From DTYU01 sp040756575 (GTDB lineage Bacteria; Bacillota; Desulfotomaculia; Desulfotomaculales; Ammonificaceae): DNA of 35,626 nt. The stretch is from assembly GCA_040756575.1 (NCBI GenBank), contig JBFLYP010000023.1, positions 1 through 35,626 of the forward strand, read 5' to 3'. Below are positions 14,089 through 22,558 of the stretch, in pieces. A program made the translations under genes and the position numbers. Numbering within the stretch: the first letter of the stretch is position 1; the number at the start of each line of letters is the position of its first letter. The notes beneath the pieces were generated by a model, which was not told the origin of the DNA, searched no databases, and worked only from the letters and a program-made list of their open reading frames with translations.

Positions 14089-16075
14089 AGTCTCCTGATC
14101 CGGTCTTTTGCGGCTTCTCCTGCATCCGCAACGGCAGCCCGAAGTAACTCGCTAAAACATCCCTTGCAACCGGTGCTGCTACCGAACCGCCGTGCCCTGC
14201 ATTTTCCACCACAACCGATACCGCCACCTCAGGTTTATCAGCCGGTGCGTATGCAACGAAAAGGGCATGGGTGGCCTTCTGCCCGAACACCTCCGCCGAC
14301 CCCGTTTTTGCCGCCACCGGCAGTTTAAGGTCGTAAAAGGAGCCGTACGCGGTACCGCCGGGTTTGGTAACCAGAGCCATTCCCTGCTGAATTACCTTCA
14401 GTGTCCCCGGCTTAAGATTCACTTGCCGCACGACCTCAGGCTTGAACTCGGCCACGGTGTAGCCTTTGGCATCCACCACCCTTTTTACCAGGCGGTCCCG
14501 GTACATGACACCGTCACCGGCTATGGCCGCTGCGTAGTTGACTAACTGAAGCGGAGTGTAAAGATTGTAGCCCTGGCCTATGGAAGTGTTCAAGGTATCG
14601 TAAGGCCGCCATTTCAGGTCCCATGCGTAGCGTTCATAATCCGCCTGTATAAGCGCCTTTTTTCTTTCTTTTTCTTTCTCCAACTTTCTCCTTTTACCGG
14701 GATCGGCGGTCTGGTCCAGGAGCTTCTTGTATTCCTTTTCAACCGCCTCGAACTTGGGACCGAACACAGAATCAAGATAAGCCTTCACCGTTTTATACTT
14801 GTACTGGGGCGTCGGGACGACCCCCGCCACCTCCCCCGGCAGACCAAGTCCGGTTTTCTCCCCCAGACCGAACTCCTTTGCCACCCGCGCAATTTCGTTT
14901 ATGCCGGTCATGTTGCCTATAGTCCAGAAATAAACGTCGCAGGAAACCTGGATCGCCTTTAGCAAATCCACCCGCCCGTGACCCCCCGAAAGCCAGTCAT
15001 GGTAGGCCCTGCCGAGGAAGAAGACACCCGTGTCGTTAATCGCAAACTTTGGCGTGATCTTCCCTGCCTCCAGAGCGGCTATGGCGGTTATCATCTTGAA
15101 GGTCGAACCGGGTGGATACGCCCTCAGCGCCCGGTTCAAAAAGGGCTTGCCCGGTGCACCAAAGACCCGCTGCACGTCCTGCGGTTTCAGGTCCCTGGTG
15201 AAAACCGCCGGGTCATAAGCGGGGAAGCTGGCCATCGCGAGAATCTCGCCGGTTTTAACCTCTTTAACCACCACCGCCCCGCCCGGAGCCGGAAATCCTT
15301 CTTTACGCGCTCCTTCAATCGCCCGCTTCAGCCCCTCTTCGCACACCCGTTGAAGATCCAGGTCAATAGTGAGAACCAGGTTGGCCCCCGCCACGGGGCG
15401 CTTTATACCGAGATCCCGGACCGGCCGTCCTGTTGCATCCACTTCCAGGTACCGGGCGCCGTCCTTCCCGCGCAAGTAAGGCTCAAAAAGATACTCCACA
15501 CCGTCTTGACCGAAGGGATCGCCGAGTTTGTAACCGTCTTTCTTGTACTTTTCCAGTTGCTCGGGCTTGATTTCCTGCACATATCCCAGGACGTGGGCCA
15601 GCATCGTACCGTGGGGGTAGAAGCGCGCCGGCATAATGTCTACCAGGACTCCGGGGAAGTCCTCCTGGTGCTCTTCAATGAACGTAACGACCGCAAGCGG
15701 AACGTCGGTCGCGACACGGATAGGTTCATACGGCAGGGACTGCTCCCGGAGCTTCTGCTGAATCTCGGCCTCTTCCTTGCCGAGGAGTCCGGCTAATCTT
15801 TTAATAACCTCCGGCGGCACCGGCTTTCCGAGATTAGCTATCGAAATGGTATAAACCGGGCGGTTACCGACGATTTTGCGACCCTTACGATCAAGTATCT
15901 CCCCGCGAGGAGCCCTTATCGTCATAAGCCGAAGCCGGTTCTCACGGGCCAGCACTTCAAACCGCTCGGTCCGGAAAATTTGCAGCTCGGCCAGGCGAAA
16001 GCAGAGCACTACAAAAATGACCGTAATAACCGCTAAAAAGACCCTTGCCTTCTTCTCGACGATTTTCTTTTCCAA
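14087..16075 (-). CDS. mrdA: Penicillin-binding protein 2, peptidoglycan transpeptidase (elongasome)
   Basis: Class B PBP that cross-links peptidoglycan during side-wall growth with RodA and MreBCD. The 662-residue product has an N-terminal membrane helix (about 11-31), the PBP dimerisation domain (RAPRGEILDRKGR at 54-66) and the transpeptidase domain with active-site STFK (324-327), SCD (378-380) and KTGSAE (near 600). An unusual point is a highly charged Lys/Glu-rich stretch (about 430-490) between the GLPGE and TSIGQG motifs, longer than in the usual family plan, probably a helical insertion. It begins three bases after mreD and belongs to the mre operon. Confidence 0.95.
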   Translation of the reverse strand: MEKKIVEKKARVFLAVITVIFVVLCFRLAELQIFRTERFEVLARENRLRLMTIRAPRGEILDRKGRKIVGNRPVYTISIANLGKPVPPEVIKRLAGLLGKEEAEIQQKLREQSLPYEPIRVATDVPLAVVTFIEEHQEDFPGVLVDIMPARFYPHGTMLAHVLGYVQEIKPEQLEKYKKDGYKLGDPFGQDGVEYLFEPYLRGKDGARYLEVDATGRPVRDLGIKRPVAGANLVLTIDLDLQRVCEEGLKRAIEGARKEGFPAPGGAVVVKEVKTGEILAMASFPAYDPAVFTRDLKPQDVQRVFGAPGKPFLNRALRAYPPGSTFKMITAIAALEAGKITPKFAINDTGVFFLGRAYHDWLSGGHGRVDLLKAIQVSCDVYFWTIGNMTGINEIARVAKEFGLGEKTGLGLPGEVAGVVPTPQYKYKTVKAYLDSVFGPKFEAVEKEYKKLLDQTADPGKRRKLEKEKERKKALIQADYERYAWDLKWRPYDTLNTSIGQGYNLYTPLQLVNYAAAIAGDGVMYRDRLVKRVVDAKGYTVAEFKPEVVRQVNLKPGTLKVIQQGMALVTKPGGTAYGSFYDLKLPVAAKTGSAEVFGQKATHALFVAYAPADKPEVAVSVVVENAGHGGSVAAPVARDVLASYFGLPLRMQEKPQKTGSGD

Positions 16076-16077
16076 GA

Positions 16078-16578
16078 CTAAAAACGTTCCTCCCGCAAGA
16101 AGCCGTAGAAGGTAGCCCGGTGAAAGGAGCGGTAAAACAACGGGCTTAAAAGCGCGTTATAAACGGCGACGGGCAGCAAGACCCGCAAAAAGGCGTCCGA
16201 AGGCGCTACGATGATCCCTAAGGTTAAAAGCATAACGTACACCACGCCCCCCGCTACCAGGCTGGTGGCCCATACCACCGCTGCGGCCGTGACCGCGCTG
16301 TCCTTGTACACGCGAAACTCGGCCAGGCCCGAAAAGTAGCCCCCAACAAGCTTGCCGAGAGCGTTGAGGCCGATGTAATGTCCGCAGGCGAAGTCTTCCA
16401 TCAGCCCGGCGATAAAGCCCCAAAAGGCTCCTTCCCGTGAGCCTTTCAAGATGCCGTTGAAAATAACCAGCAGCAGCACAAGGTCGGGCTTTACCCCTGC
16501 TACCCGGAGGTAATTTAAAACGGTCTGTTCTAAAAGCAGGGCGGTTCCGATTAACAGAAGCAGGGCAAACGTCCGCAC
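16078..16578 (-). CDS. mreD: Rod shape-determining membrane protein MreD
   Basis: The 166-residue protein has about five hydrophobic segments and the family plan: N-terminal LLLIGTALLLEQTVL, KPDLVLLLVIFNGILKGSREGAFWGFIAGLMEDF in the middle and a C-terminal VYNALLSPLFY. It is an inner-membrane part of the MreBCD elongasome. It lies between mreC (115 bases of repeat-like spacer) and mrdA (2-base gap). Normal length. Confidence 0.93.
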   Translation of the reverse strand: MRTFALLLLIGTALLLEQTVLNYLRVAGVKPDLVLLLVIFNGILKGSREGAFWGFIAGLMEDFACGHYIGLNALGKLVGGYFSGLAEFRVYKDSAVTAAAVVWATSLVAGGVVYVMLLTLGIIVAPSDAFLRVLLPVAVYNALLSPLFYRSFHRATFYGFLREERF

Positions 16579-16693
16579 GCTTTATCACACCTTAATGGGT
16601 CATGAATCAGAATTCAAAACGGTTTTTGCACGAATTTCCTGCGCGAATTTCCTTCTCCAAATTCCTGTCTCCAGTCTGACTCCCGACCCTTAA

Positions 16694-17521
16694 TCACTGC
16701 TTCAACAGCACCAGTACCTCCTCCAACTTGTTGAGGTCCACAGCCGGTTTGAGGTACACAGTCTTGAAAATCCCGCTTTCTGCCTCTTCAATCTGAGTTA
16801 CCGTTCCAACCGGTATGCCGGGCGGAAAGATATCGCTCAGGCTTGATGTCATTACCAAAAAACCCTTCCGTACCGGCTCATCCTTTACCACATACTCCAT
16901 CCTTAACCTTTCGGTCTCCGTAAGCGTCCCCCGCACTATCCCGGGCACCTGTGTTTCATAAACGGTGCTTCCCACCGCGCTTCTGGAGTCCGTTATCAGG
17001 AGCACCTCGGCTGTACGGGCGCTTACCGCCAAGACCCGCCCCACCAGTCCTGCAGGGGTGATCACAGCCGCTCCGCGCGTGACGCCATCTTTTTTCCCGC
17101 GATTAATCGTCATGGTCCCGAACCAGTTACCTGGATTGCGACCGATGACCGCAGCGACCACAGAAGGTTCGGTGCTTCTGGTTCGATAGTCCAACAGCGC
17201 CTTCAACCGCTTGTTTTCCTTCTCCACCGCTCTTAACCGCCTGATTTCACCTTCCAGCTCCGCTACTCTCTTTTCCAGCGCCCGAACACGGCGGGTATCC
17301 TTGCCTAAAGAAAAAACAAAGGCCGCCCCTGCATTTACCGCCCGAGCGGTTCGCCACACGGCGTTCTGAACGGGGGCTGCCGCATCCCTGGCCCATGTCC
17401 CGAAAACATTCAGGTCAACTGTCCGTTCCGGCCTGGTAAGGTGAATTGCCCCCACTGTCACCACGATTAATATTAGGATCAACAGAGCCTTCTTTAAAAG
17501 GTACCAAGAAGGCCTCATCAT
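16694..17521 (-). CDS. mreC: Rod shape-determining protein MreC
   Basis: MreC is a bitopic membrane protein whose external domain organises the wall-synthesis complex. The 275-residue product has one N-terminal membrane helix (ALLILILIVVTVGAIHL), a coiled coil at about 78-112 (RRVRALEKRVAELEGEIRRL) and the two-lobed beta domain with VIGRNPGNWFGTMTINRG and GLVGRVLAVSARTAEVLLITD. Its ATG overlaps the mreB stop by four bases, so the two are translationally coupled. Confidence 0.96.
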   Translation of the reverse strand: MMRPSWYLLKKALLILILIVVTVGAIHLTRPERTVDLNVFGTWARDAAAPVQNAVWRTARAVNAGAAFVFSLGKDTRRVRALEKRVAELEGEIRRLRAVEKENKRLKALLDYRTRSTEPSVVAAVIGRNPGNWFGTMTINRGKKDGVTRGAAVITPAGLVGRVLAVSARTAEVLLITDSRSAVGSTVYETQVPGIVRGTLTETERLRMEYVVKDEPVRKGFLVMTSSLSDIFPPGIPVGTVTQIEEAESGIFKTVYLKPAVDLNKLEEVLVLLKQ

Positions 17522-18552
17522 ACCACCTTCCGAGGCTGCAGCACCACCCGGCGCAAGACTTCTATGTGGTCAAGGACATACCCTGTCCCGGAGGCCACGG
17601 CCTGAAGGGGTTCCTCGGCCAGGGTAACCGGCATTCCCGTCTGTTCACTGACCAGACGGTCAAGCCCCCTGAGCAGCGCTCCGCCGCCGGCCATAATAAT
17701 CCCGCGGTCCATAATATCGGCGGCCAATTCCGGCGGTGTTCGCTCGAGTGTGGCCTTAATCGTCTCAAGGATTGCCGACACGGGTTCCGAAAGCGCGTGG
17801 TGAATTTCCTCCGCGGTAACCTTGACGGTTTTGGGCAGGCCGGTCACCAGATCCCTGCCCCGGACGTCTTCACTCCCCAAACCCTGCGGTTTATAAGCAG
17901 AGCCGATGTCGATCTTAATTTGCTCGGCGGTCCGCTCGCCGATCATCAAGTTATAGGTTCTTTTGATGTATTGAATTATCGCTTCATCCATTTCGTCACC
18001 GGCGATGCGGATGGAGCGGCTGGTCACTATCCCGCCGAGAGAGATGACCGCCACCTCAGTGGTTCCGCCGCCGATATCAACGATCATGTTTCCGGTGGGT
18101 TCGTGAACAGGAAGACCGGCGCCGATCGCTGCAGCCATCGGCTCCTCGATAAGGTAGACCTCGCGTGCCCCGGCCTGCAGCGCCGCCTCCCGCACAGCTC
18201 TTTCCTCTACGGTGGTCACTCCTGTAGGCACGCCGATAACCACCCGCGGCCGGAAGAAAAAGTGCCGGCCCCTTAGCGCTTTGTGGATGAAATACTTGAT
18301 CATCGCCTGGGTGGTATCGAAATCGGCGATAACCCCGTCTTTGAGCGGCCTTATTGCCACGATATTTCCCGGCGTTCGCCCGATCATCTGCTTTGCTTCT
18401 TCACCGACCGCCAGGATCTCGCCGGTATCTCTTTGGATGGCTACCACCGAAGGCTCCCGCAGAACTATACCGCGTCCCTTTACATAGACAAGGCTGTTGG
18501 CCGTCCCCAGGTCTATGCCCATGTCCCTCGCGAAAAGGCCAAAATGCAACAC
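17518..18552 (-). CDS. mreB: Rod shape-determining actin MreB
   Basis: Bacterial actin that forms membrane filaments guiding side-wall synthesis. The 344-residue product has the actin ATPase motifs: phosphate-1 DMGIDLGTANSLVYV, the EEPMAAAIGAGLP region, phosphate-2 MIVDIGGGTTEVAVISLGG, and the adenosine motif IIMAGGGALLRGLD. Full length. The start is GTG at 18550-18552, with GGAAGGGAG a little far upstream. It opens the mreBCD-mrdA-minCDE run and follows radC by 42 bases. Confidence 0.97.
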   Translation of the reverse strand: MLHFGLFARDMGIDLGTANSLVYVKGRGIVLREPSVVAIQRDTGEILAVGEEAKQMIGRTPGNIVAIRPLKDGVIADFDTTQAMIKYFIHKALRGRHFFFRPRVVIGVPTGVTTVEERAVREAALQAGAREVYLIEEPMAAAIGAGLPVHEPTGNMIVDIGGGTTEVAVISLGGIVTSRSIRIAGDEMDEAIIQYIKRTYNLMIGERTAEQIKIDIGSAYKPQGLGSEDVRGRDLVTGLPKTVKVTAEEIHHALSEPVSAILETIKATLERTPPELAADIMDRGIIMAGGGALLRGLDRLVSEQTGMPVTLAEEPLQAVASGTGYVLDHIEVLRRVVLQPRKVV

Positions 18553-18594
18553 TTTCTGGCTCCCTTCCTTACTCCGTAGTTTCTAAGTTGTCAA

Positions 18595-19305
18595 TTACAT
18601 CAGTTTCTCTGCCTTAAGGCTTACGTACCTATTATCTCCGATAATTATGTGGTCTAAGATTTCAATACCCACAAGCACGCCGGCCTGGACCAGCCGCTGC
18701 GTCAGCGCAACGTCCTCCCGGCTCGGGGTCGGGTCCCCGCTCGGGTGGTTGTGCACCAGGATTACCGCCGCCGCGCTGCGCCGGATGGCGCTCTTAAAAA
18801 CCTCCCGCGGTTCTACCCCGGAACTGTTAAGCGTCCCGACGGCCACCGTTTCAACCTGAATTACCCGGTTTTTGGTGTTAAGAAGAATAACGCGGAACTC
18901 CTCTCTGTCAAGGCGGTGCATCCTGCCCATTACCAGGCGTGCAGCGTCTTCAGGGGTGTTGACCGCCGGACGCGGGACCGAAGCTTCCCTTACCCGCCGG
19001 CCGAGCTCAAGCGCCGCCGCCACCTGCGCGGCCTTCGCCGGGCCCACCCCTTTGACCGCACTCAGTTCCTCCGGCGCAGCCTCGCTAAGTCCTGAAAGAC
19101 CGCCGAATACTCCAAGAAGATACTTAGCAAGGTCAAGCGCCGATCCCTGTTGCGAACCGGTCCGCAGTACAATAGCTAAAAGCTCCGTATCGTTAAGTGC
19201 CCCCGGCCCCTCCCGCCATAGCCGTTCCCGCGGCCGGGCGGCTTCCGGCATGTCGCGTATCGCCACCCGGTAAAATGCCGCGGCCTCCTTATTTCCATCC
19301 TTCAT
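18595..19305 (-). CDS. radC: RadC family protein (JAB/MPN domain)
   Basis: The 236-residue protein has an N-terminal helix-hairpin-helix region (LSAVKGVGPAKAAQVAAALELG) and a C-terminal JAB/MPN metalloprotease-like domain with the zinc motif HNHPSGDPTPSREDV. RadC was once linked to DNA repair but its function is not settled. The position next to maf and mreB is conserved in Firmicutes. The start is uncertain: ATG 19303-19305 (MKDGNKEA) lies inside a heptad repeat (AAGGATG units) that also covers the maf stop, while GTG at codon 14 (MAIRDMPEAARPRERL) matches homologue starts better but its ribosome-binding site is too far. Confidence 0.92.
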   Translation of the reverse strand: MKDGNKEAAAFYRVAIRDMPEAARPRERLWREGPGALNDTELLAIVLRTGSQQGSALDLAKYLLGVFGGLSGLSEAAPEELSAVKGVGPAKAAQVAAALELGRRVREASVPRPAVNTPEDAARLVMGRMHRLDREEFRVILLNTKNRVIQVETVAVGTLNSSGVEPREVFKSAIRRSAAAVILVHNHPSGDPTPSREDVALTQRLVQAGVLVGIEILDHIIIGDNRYVSLKAEKLM

Positions 19306-19325
19306 CCTTTATCCTTCATCCCTCA
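19296..19325 (-). repeat. Heptad repeat covering the maf stop and radC start
   Basis: On the minus strand the units AGGGATG, AAGGATA, AAGGATG, AAGGATG follow one another with no gap. They encode the last residues and stop of maf and the first codons of radC, so a tandem 7-base repeat sets both gene ends here. Confidence 0.6.
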
Positions 19326-19902
19326 GAAGAAGGTTGAAACCAAAACCCTTCAGCATCTTGCTTAAAAGGTTAAGCGGTAATCCTATCACGTTAAAGTAAC
19401 ACCCCTCGATACGCCTGATGAAAACCGCTCCCAACCCCTGGGCGGCATAGGCGCCGGCCTTGTCCAGCGGCTCGCCGGTGGCCACGTAAGCCTCCACCTC
19501 TGCTTCGGTCATCGGGGCAAAACAGACCCGCGTCGCTTCATGCGCAACAACCGTCTCTCCTTCCGGCAGCGCCGCCACCGCCACCCCGGTGTAAACCGTG
19601 TGGCATTCGCCCTGAAGCAACCTGAGCATCTGACGGGCGTGGCCGGGATCAGACGGTTTTCCCAGAATCTGCCCCCGGTGTACGACGATGGTGTCGGCGC
19701 CGATGACCAAAGCCTTTTCTCTCAGAGTCTCGGCCGCAGCCTGCACCTTCCGGGCCGCGACAATTTCTACCGCTTTTTCCGGCTCGAGCGGGGGGGGTGT
19801 CTCATCGACCGGAACAGTCAAAACCGAGAAATCAAGCCCTAAACTCGCTAACAGCGCTGAGCGCCGGAGTGACGCGGAGGCAAGGTAAATCCTTCTGCTC
19901 AT
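19309..19902 (-). CDS. maf: Maf family nucleoside-triphosphate pyrophosphatase
   Basis: Maf proteins hydrolyse non-canonical or regulatory nucleotides (for example dTTP/UTP or modified NTPs) to monophosphates and affect septum formation. The 197-residue product shows the N-terminal substrate motif LASASLRRSALL, the catalytic VIGADTIVVHRGQILGKP with the conserved Asp, and VYTGVAVAALP. It ends in YAAQGLGAVFIRRIEGCYFNVIGLPL. The N-terminal motif has Leu where the common form has Pro (ASPRR). The ATG overlaps the preceding gene stop by four bases. Confidence 0.95.
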   Translation of the reverse strand: MSRRIYLASASLRRSALLASLGLDFSVLTVPVDETPPPLEPEKAVEIVAARKVQAAAETLREKALVIGADTIVVHRGQILGKPSDPGHARQMLRLLQGECHTVYTGVAVAALPEGETVVAHEATRVCFAPMTEAEVEAYVATGEPLDKAGAYAAQGLGAVFIRRIEGCYFNVIGLPLNLLSKMLKGFGFNLLLRDEG

Positions 19903-20159
19903 AGCCGGCGGTAAGCAGCGTACCCTAATATCAGGCCTAAAACCGTAAGGGGGCCTATACTCAGCGAAAAACCGAACGTGAGGCTGAAAAAGTGTAAATC
20001 GAGTACTGCCGGCCCGAAACCTATTCGTGAAGCAGCCTTTAAGAACGGAAGAAACGCGGCAAGTGACTCCCCGAGCGCGCTGCCCGCTATCCCCCCGGCT
20101 AAAAGAAGCGCCGCTAACAGCCAGGGATTTCCGGCAGATGCCTTGTATCCTTTAACCAA
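19899..20159 (-). CDS. DUF4321 small membrane protein
   Basis: The 86-residue product has two or three hydrophobic segments (WLLAALLLAGGIAGSALG, LDLHFFSLTFGFSLSIGPLTVLGLILGYAAY) with the plan of the DUF4321 family. That family is found upstream of maf-radC-mre in Peptococcaceae-type Firmicutes. Function unknown, with a possible link to wall growth through its conserved location. The start is TTG 20157-20159, preceded by AAGGGGGAGG. It is the first gene of the operon behind the promoter at 20197-20225. Confidence 0.8.
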   Translation of the reverse strand: MVKGYKASAGNPWLLAALLLAGGIAGSALGESLAAFLPFLKAASRIGFGPAVLDLHFFSLTFGFSLSIGPLTVLGLILGYAAYRRL

Positions 20160-20196
20160 AGTCCTCCCCCTTGCTGTCTGAAAAGCTGCTCTCCTC

Positions 20197-20225
20197 AGTT
20201 TACCTCAAAGCCTCGGAGTTGACAA
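20197..20225 (-). promoter_or_regulatory. Sigma-A promoter for DUF4321-maf-radC-mre
   Basis: The minus strand has TTGTCA (20220-20225), a 17-base spacer and TAAACT (20197-20202), ending 37 bases before the DUF4321 start codon. This is the best vegetative promoter match in the window and sits at the right place to drive the cell-shape operon. Confidence 0.6.
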
Positions 20226-20318
20226 GCCGTCACATCCGCACGGGAAGGCTTTTTGGATTTTTGCCATAAATACCAGTTATTTCTACCCTGCTCGGGCATC
20301 GGCCTCTTTATCTTTAAA

Positions 20319-20783
20319 TCAGCCACCGGCTATTTTCACCACAAGGTCCACTTCAACCGCTGCATTAAGCGGCAGCGCGCAGACGCCCACTGCCCTCCTC
20401 GCGTGCCGCCCCGCAGGTCCGAAAACCGTCTCCAGGAGCTCCGAAGCGCCGTTCAGCACCTGCGGCTGCCCGTGGAAATCCGGGGCGCTGGCGACATACC
20501 CGTTCAGCTTCACCAACTGAAGAACATTGTCGAGACTTCCTGCCGCTGCCCGGATTACCGCTAAGCAGTTCAAAACACAGAGCCGCGCCGCTTCCCTTCC
20601 CGCCTCCACGGTTAGCTCGGCCCCCACCCGGCCGGTGAAGCGCACTGCCCCGTCCATTACCGGGAGCTGCCCCGCCGTAAAGACGAGGCCGTCTACCTTA
20701 ATATACGGAACGTAGGCCGCAACAGGACGGGGCGCTTCCGGCAGGACGATCCCTAATTCCTTCAGTTTCGCTTCAAATCCCAT
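20319..20783 (-). CDS. RidA/YjgF family protein
   Basis: RidA proteins deaminate reactive enamine/imine intermediates or act in related ring-opening steps in the cytosol. The 154-residue product shows YIKVDGLVFTAGQLPVMDG, a helix with ARLCVLNCLAVIRAAAGSLDNVLQLVKLNGYV, and the C-terminal ARRAVGVCALPLNAAVEVDLVV with the conserved Arg. It belongs to the longer RidA subgroup (about 150 residues) rather than the canonical 125-residue type, so the substrate may differ. Start ATG 20781-20783 has GGGGGGAG just upstream. It is separated by about 50 bases from the germination genes and may be in their transcript. Confidence 0.9.
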   Translation of the reverse strand: MGFEAKLKELGIVLPEAPRPVAAYVPYIKVDGLVFTAGQLPVMDGAVRFTGRVGAELTVEAGREAARLCVLNCLAVIRAAAGSLDNVLQLVKLNGYVASAPDFHGQPQVLNGASELLETVFGPAGRHARRAVGVCALPLNAAVEVDLVVKIAGG

Positions 20784-20832
20784 TAGACTCCCCCCTCGCT
20801 TCCTTTCGTCATAAATTTCCCGAATCCTGTTT

Positions 20833-21084
20833 TTAGCCGCGCAGTCCGGGCGGCAGCAGTAATTTGTCCGTCGCGTCCACCAGCGGCTGAAAAAGCACTT
20901 CAATCCCTTTTGTAACATTAGGCAGCGGGAGGTCGAGTATCTGCCCCGCGGCCAGCACGAGGCCCAGAACAGAAATCGCGATGAAGGTGCAAAGCTCCCG
21001 GAACATCCTGTTTTTAAGCAGCCGAGGCACCTCGAAGTACGCAACCGCTGCGTAAAAAAGGAACACCAAAAAGATGTATGTCAT
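20833..21084 (-). CDS. Two-helix small membrane protein, possible germinant-receptor D subunit
   Basis: The 83-residue product has two predicted membrane helices (TYIFLVFLFYAAVAYF at 2-17 and TFIAISVLGLVLAAGQIL at 33-50) and a hydrophilic C-terminus. It lies 62 bases downstream of a GerC-family gene on the same strand. Some gerA-type operons of Bacillus and Clostridia carry a fourth, 70-80 residue two-helix 'D' protein that tunes receptor function, and size, topology and location fit. I see no diagnostic motif, so this is inference from context. Confidence 0.65.
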   Translation of the reverse strand: MTYIFLVFLFYAAVAYFEVPRLLKNRMFRELCTFIAISVLGLVLAAGQILDLPLPNVTKGIEVLFQPLVDATDKLLLPPGLRG

Positions 21085-21146
21085 CTCTTACCCCTCAGGA
21101 CGCTGACATCAACTCCGCCTCCGGGTCTTACTTCATTTTCTGAGCA

Positions 21147-22370
21147 TCAGTCTACCCTTATCGGTTCCGTCCGGAGGCCGACCCGCCTTATTCTTGCATC
21201 CGCAACCACCTTAACCTCGACCTGGGGGAAATAGTCCTCGCTCCAGGTCTCCTTCATCATACGCCATTCGCGCGGGTAGCGGCGGTGAAAAGCCACGCCG
21301 AAGCCGAATGGATCGCTCCCGTACTCCTGGGCCTTCCTCACCGCACTCATCACCTCTTGCCTGATCACCTTGCTCTGCACCCTCTCGAGCTGCCTGATCA
21401 CGCCGACCCCCCCTGTGTCGACCTGAAGGCAGTCGGTCTCGGAAAGGTTTGCCTCTTCCCGGATTTCTACCGTAACCCTCAGCCGGCCGTCGCCGGTGAT
21501 TTCGGGTATTATCCGCGCACCTGACCGGATTATGGAGAGCGACACCTTCCTTCTTTTGTCCGTAGGGCAGGGCACGTCGATCTGCCCTCCCTGGACCTCT
21601 CCCTGGGTCCACAAAAGGCCCCTCGTCTCGTGTTTTCCCAGGAAACCCACAAGCTTGTCCCCTCTAAAAAGCGCCGTGCCGGAAACCTTAAGGGTCATGG
21701 CTGGTTGGAGCCCCTCGGTCCCTGGTCTGTAAGGTCCGAGACGCTGTGTCGGATTTTTGACAGCATAAACCGTGGCGCAGTGGGCGTCCTGTCCCTCGCT
21801 GTCGAGCATGCTCAAGAACTTACCGAGATTAACGTACCTGAAATGGCTGGTTTCCTCTAAATTCCTCATGATCCCTTGAATCCGCTCTGCCGGAGAGACC
21901 TCGTGCGGGTTGGGTATGTCGATGACTTCGGGAAGCTCCCCTCTCGCCACCGCCACATAGGCGAGTTTCCTTATTCCCACGGACCGGTCGAAGAAGTCGA
22001 TCGCCCTCCCTAACCCCTTGCGGGCAAGTTTTTCCCCGAAAAGAATGCCCCGGCTCTGAGCGAAAAAAAGCCTCTCCGGAACGGCATGTGATACCTCACT
22101 TATTGCTGCTAAGACGGTCGGACCGACCCCTTCGTAGTTGCGGAACGGCTTTGCCGAGATGCTGGCCCCCGGTGCCACTCCCCCAGCGGGCGCGCCGCCG
22201 GCCAACACACGCGGGTTCAGGATTTGCAGGATGACCTTGACCTCCTCCCGGGGAGCGGTATCGACCGCTATCAGTGTTATCAGGGCGAGGTCTTCGACCT
22301 GCCTGATATCCCAGCAGCCAGCCGTCAGGATTGTGACAAGCAGTAAAAGCGGTGCCGCTAACCGCCGCAA
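21147..22370 (-). CDS. Ger(x)C family spore germination lipoprotein
   Basis: C subunit of a GerA-type nutrient germinant receptor, a lipoprotein on the spore inner membrane. The product (407 residues) has a signal peptide ending in the lipobox LTAGC followed by WDIRQVEDLALITLIAVD, the standard GerC opening. Later come ILFGEKLARKGLGRAIDFFDR and the C-terminal domain with VQSKVIRQEVMSAVRKAQEYGSDPFGFG. I chose TTG 22368-22370 (MRRLAAPLLLLV) because AGAGGTGA lies eight bases upstream. A frame extending to 22421 runs through repeat-like spacer. It is the third gene of the B-A-C operon. Confidence 0.92.
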   Translation of the reverse strand: MRRLAAPLLLLVTILTAGCWDIRQVEDLALITLIAVDTAPREEVKVILQILNPRVLAGGAPAGGVAPGASISAKPFRNYEGVGPTVLAAISEVSHAVPERLFFAQSRGILFGEKLARKGLGRAIDFFDRSVGIRKLAYVAVARGELPEVIDIPNPHEVSPAERIQGIMRNLEETSHFRYVNLGKFLSMLDSEGQDAHCATVYAVKNPTQRLGPYRPGTEGLQPAMTLKVSGTALFRGDKLVGFLGKHETRGLLWTQGEVQGGQIDVPCPTDKRRKVSLSIIRSGARIIPEITGDGRLRVTVEIREEANLSETDCLQVDTGGVGVIRQLERVQSKVIRQEVMSAVRKAQEYGSDPFGFGVAFHRRYPREWRMMKETWSEDYFPQVEVKVVADARIRRVGLRTEPIRVD

Positions 22371-22384
22371 CCTAATCACCTCTT

Positions 22385-22556
22385 TATTAGTTCTGCGTTC
22401 TAAGTTCGAAGTAACCCTCAAACGGATTAACCTTTGGGTCGGTTCGAAGTCCGAAATTGGGCTCAGATGGACTCGCTTTGGGTCAGTTCTTAGCTGGGAA
22501 CTTGAACTTCATTCTTAACTATTAACGTCGAACGTTGCACCTTGAACGTCGAACTT
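22385..22556. repeat. Degenerate heptad repeats between gerA-type and gerC-type genes
   Basis: The spacer between the A and C subunit genes contains repeated AACGTCGAACGTTG / TTCGAAGTCCGAA type 7-base units, like those near 2000. No hairpin terminator is evident, so the operon may read through. Confidence 0.55.
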
Positions 22557-22558
22557 AA

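Noticed and set aside
14978..15796. Plus-strand 272-codon frame opposite mrdA
   Set aside because: It is antisense to the conserved transpeptidase region of PBP2, with no motif, start signal or operon context.
17446..18276. Plus-strand 276-codon frame opposite mreB
   Set aside because: It is fully antisense to MreB nucleotide-binding motifs. His/Arg-rich shadow composition.
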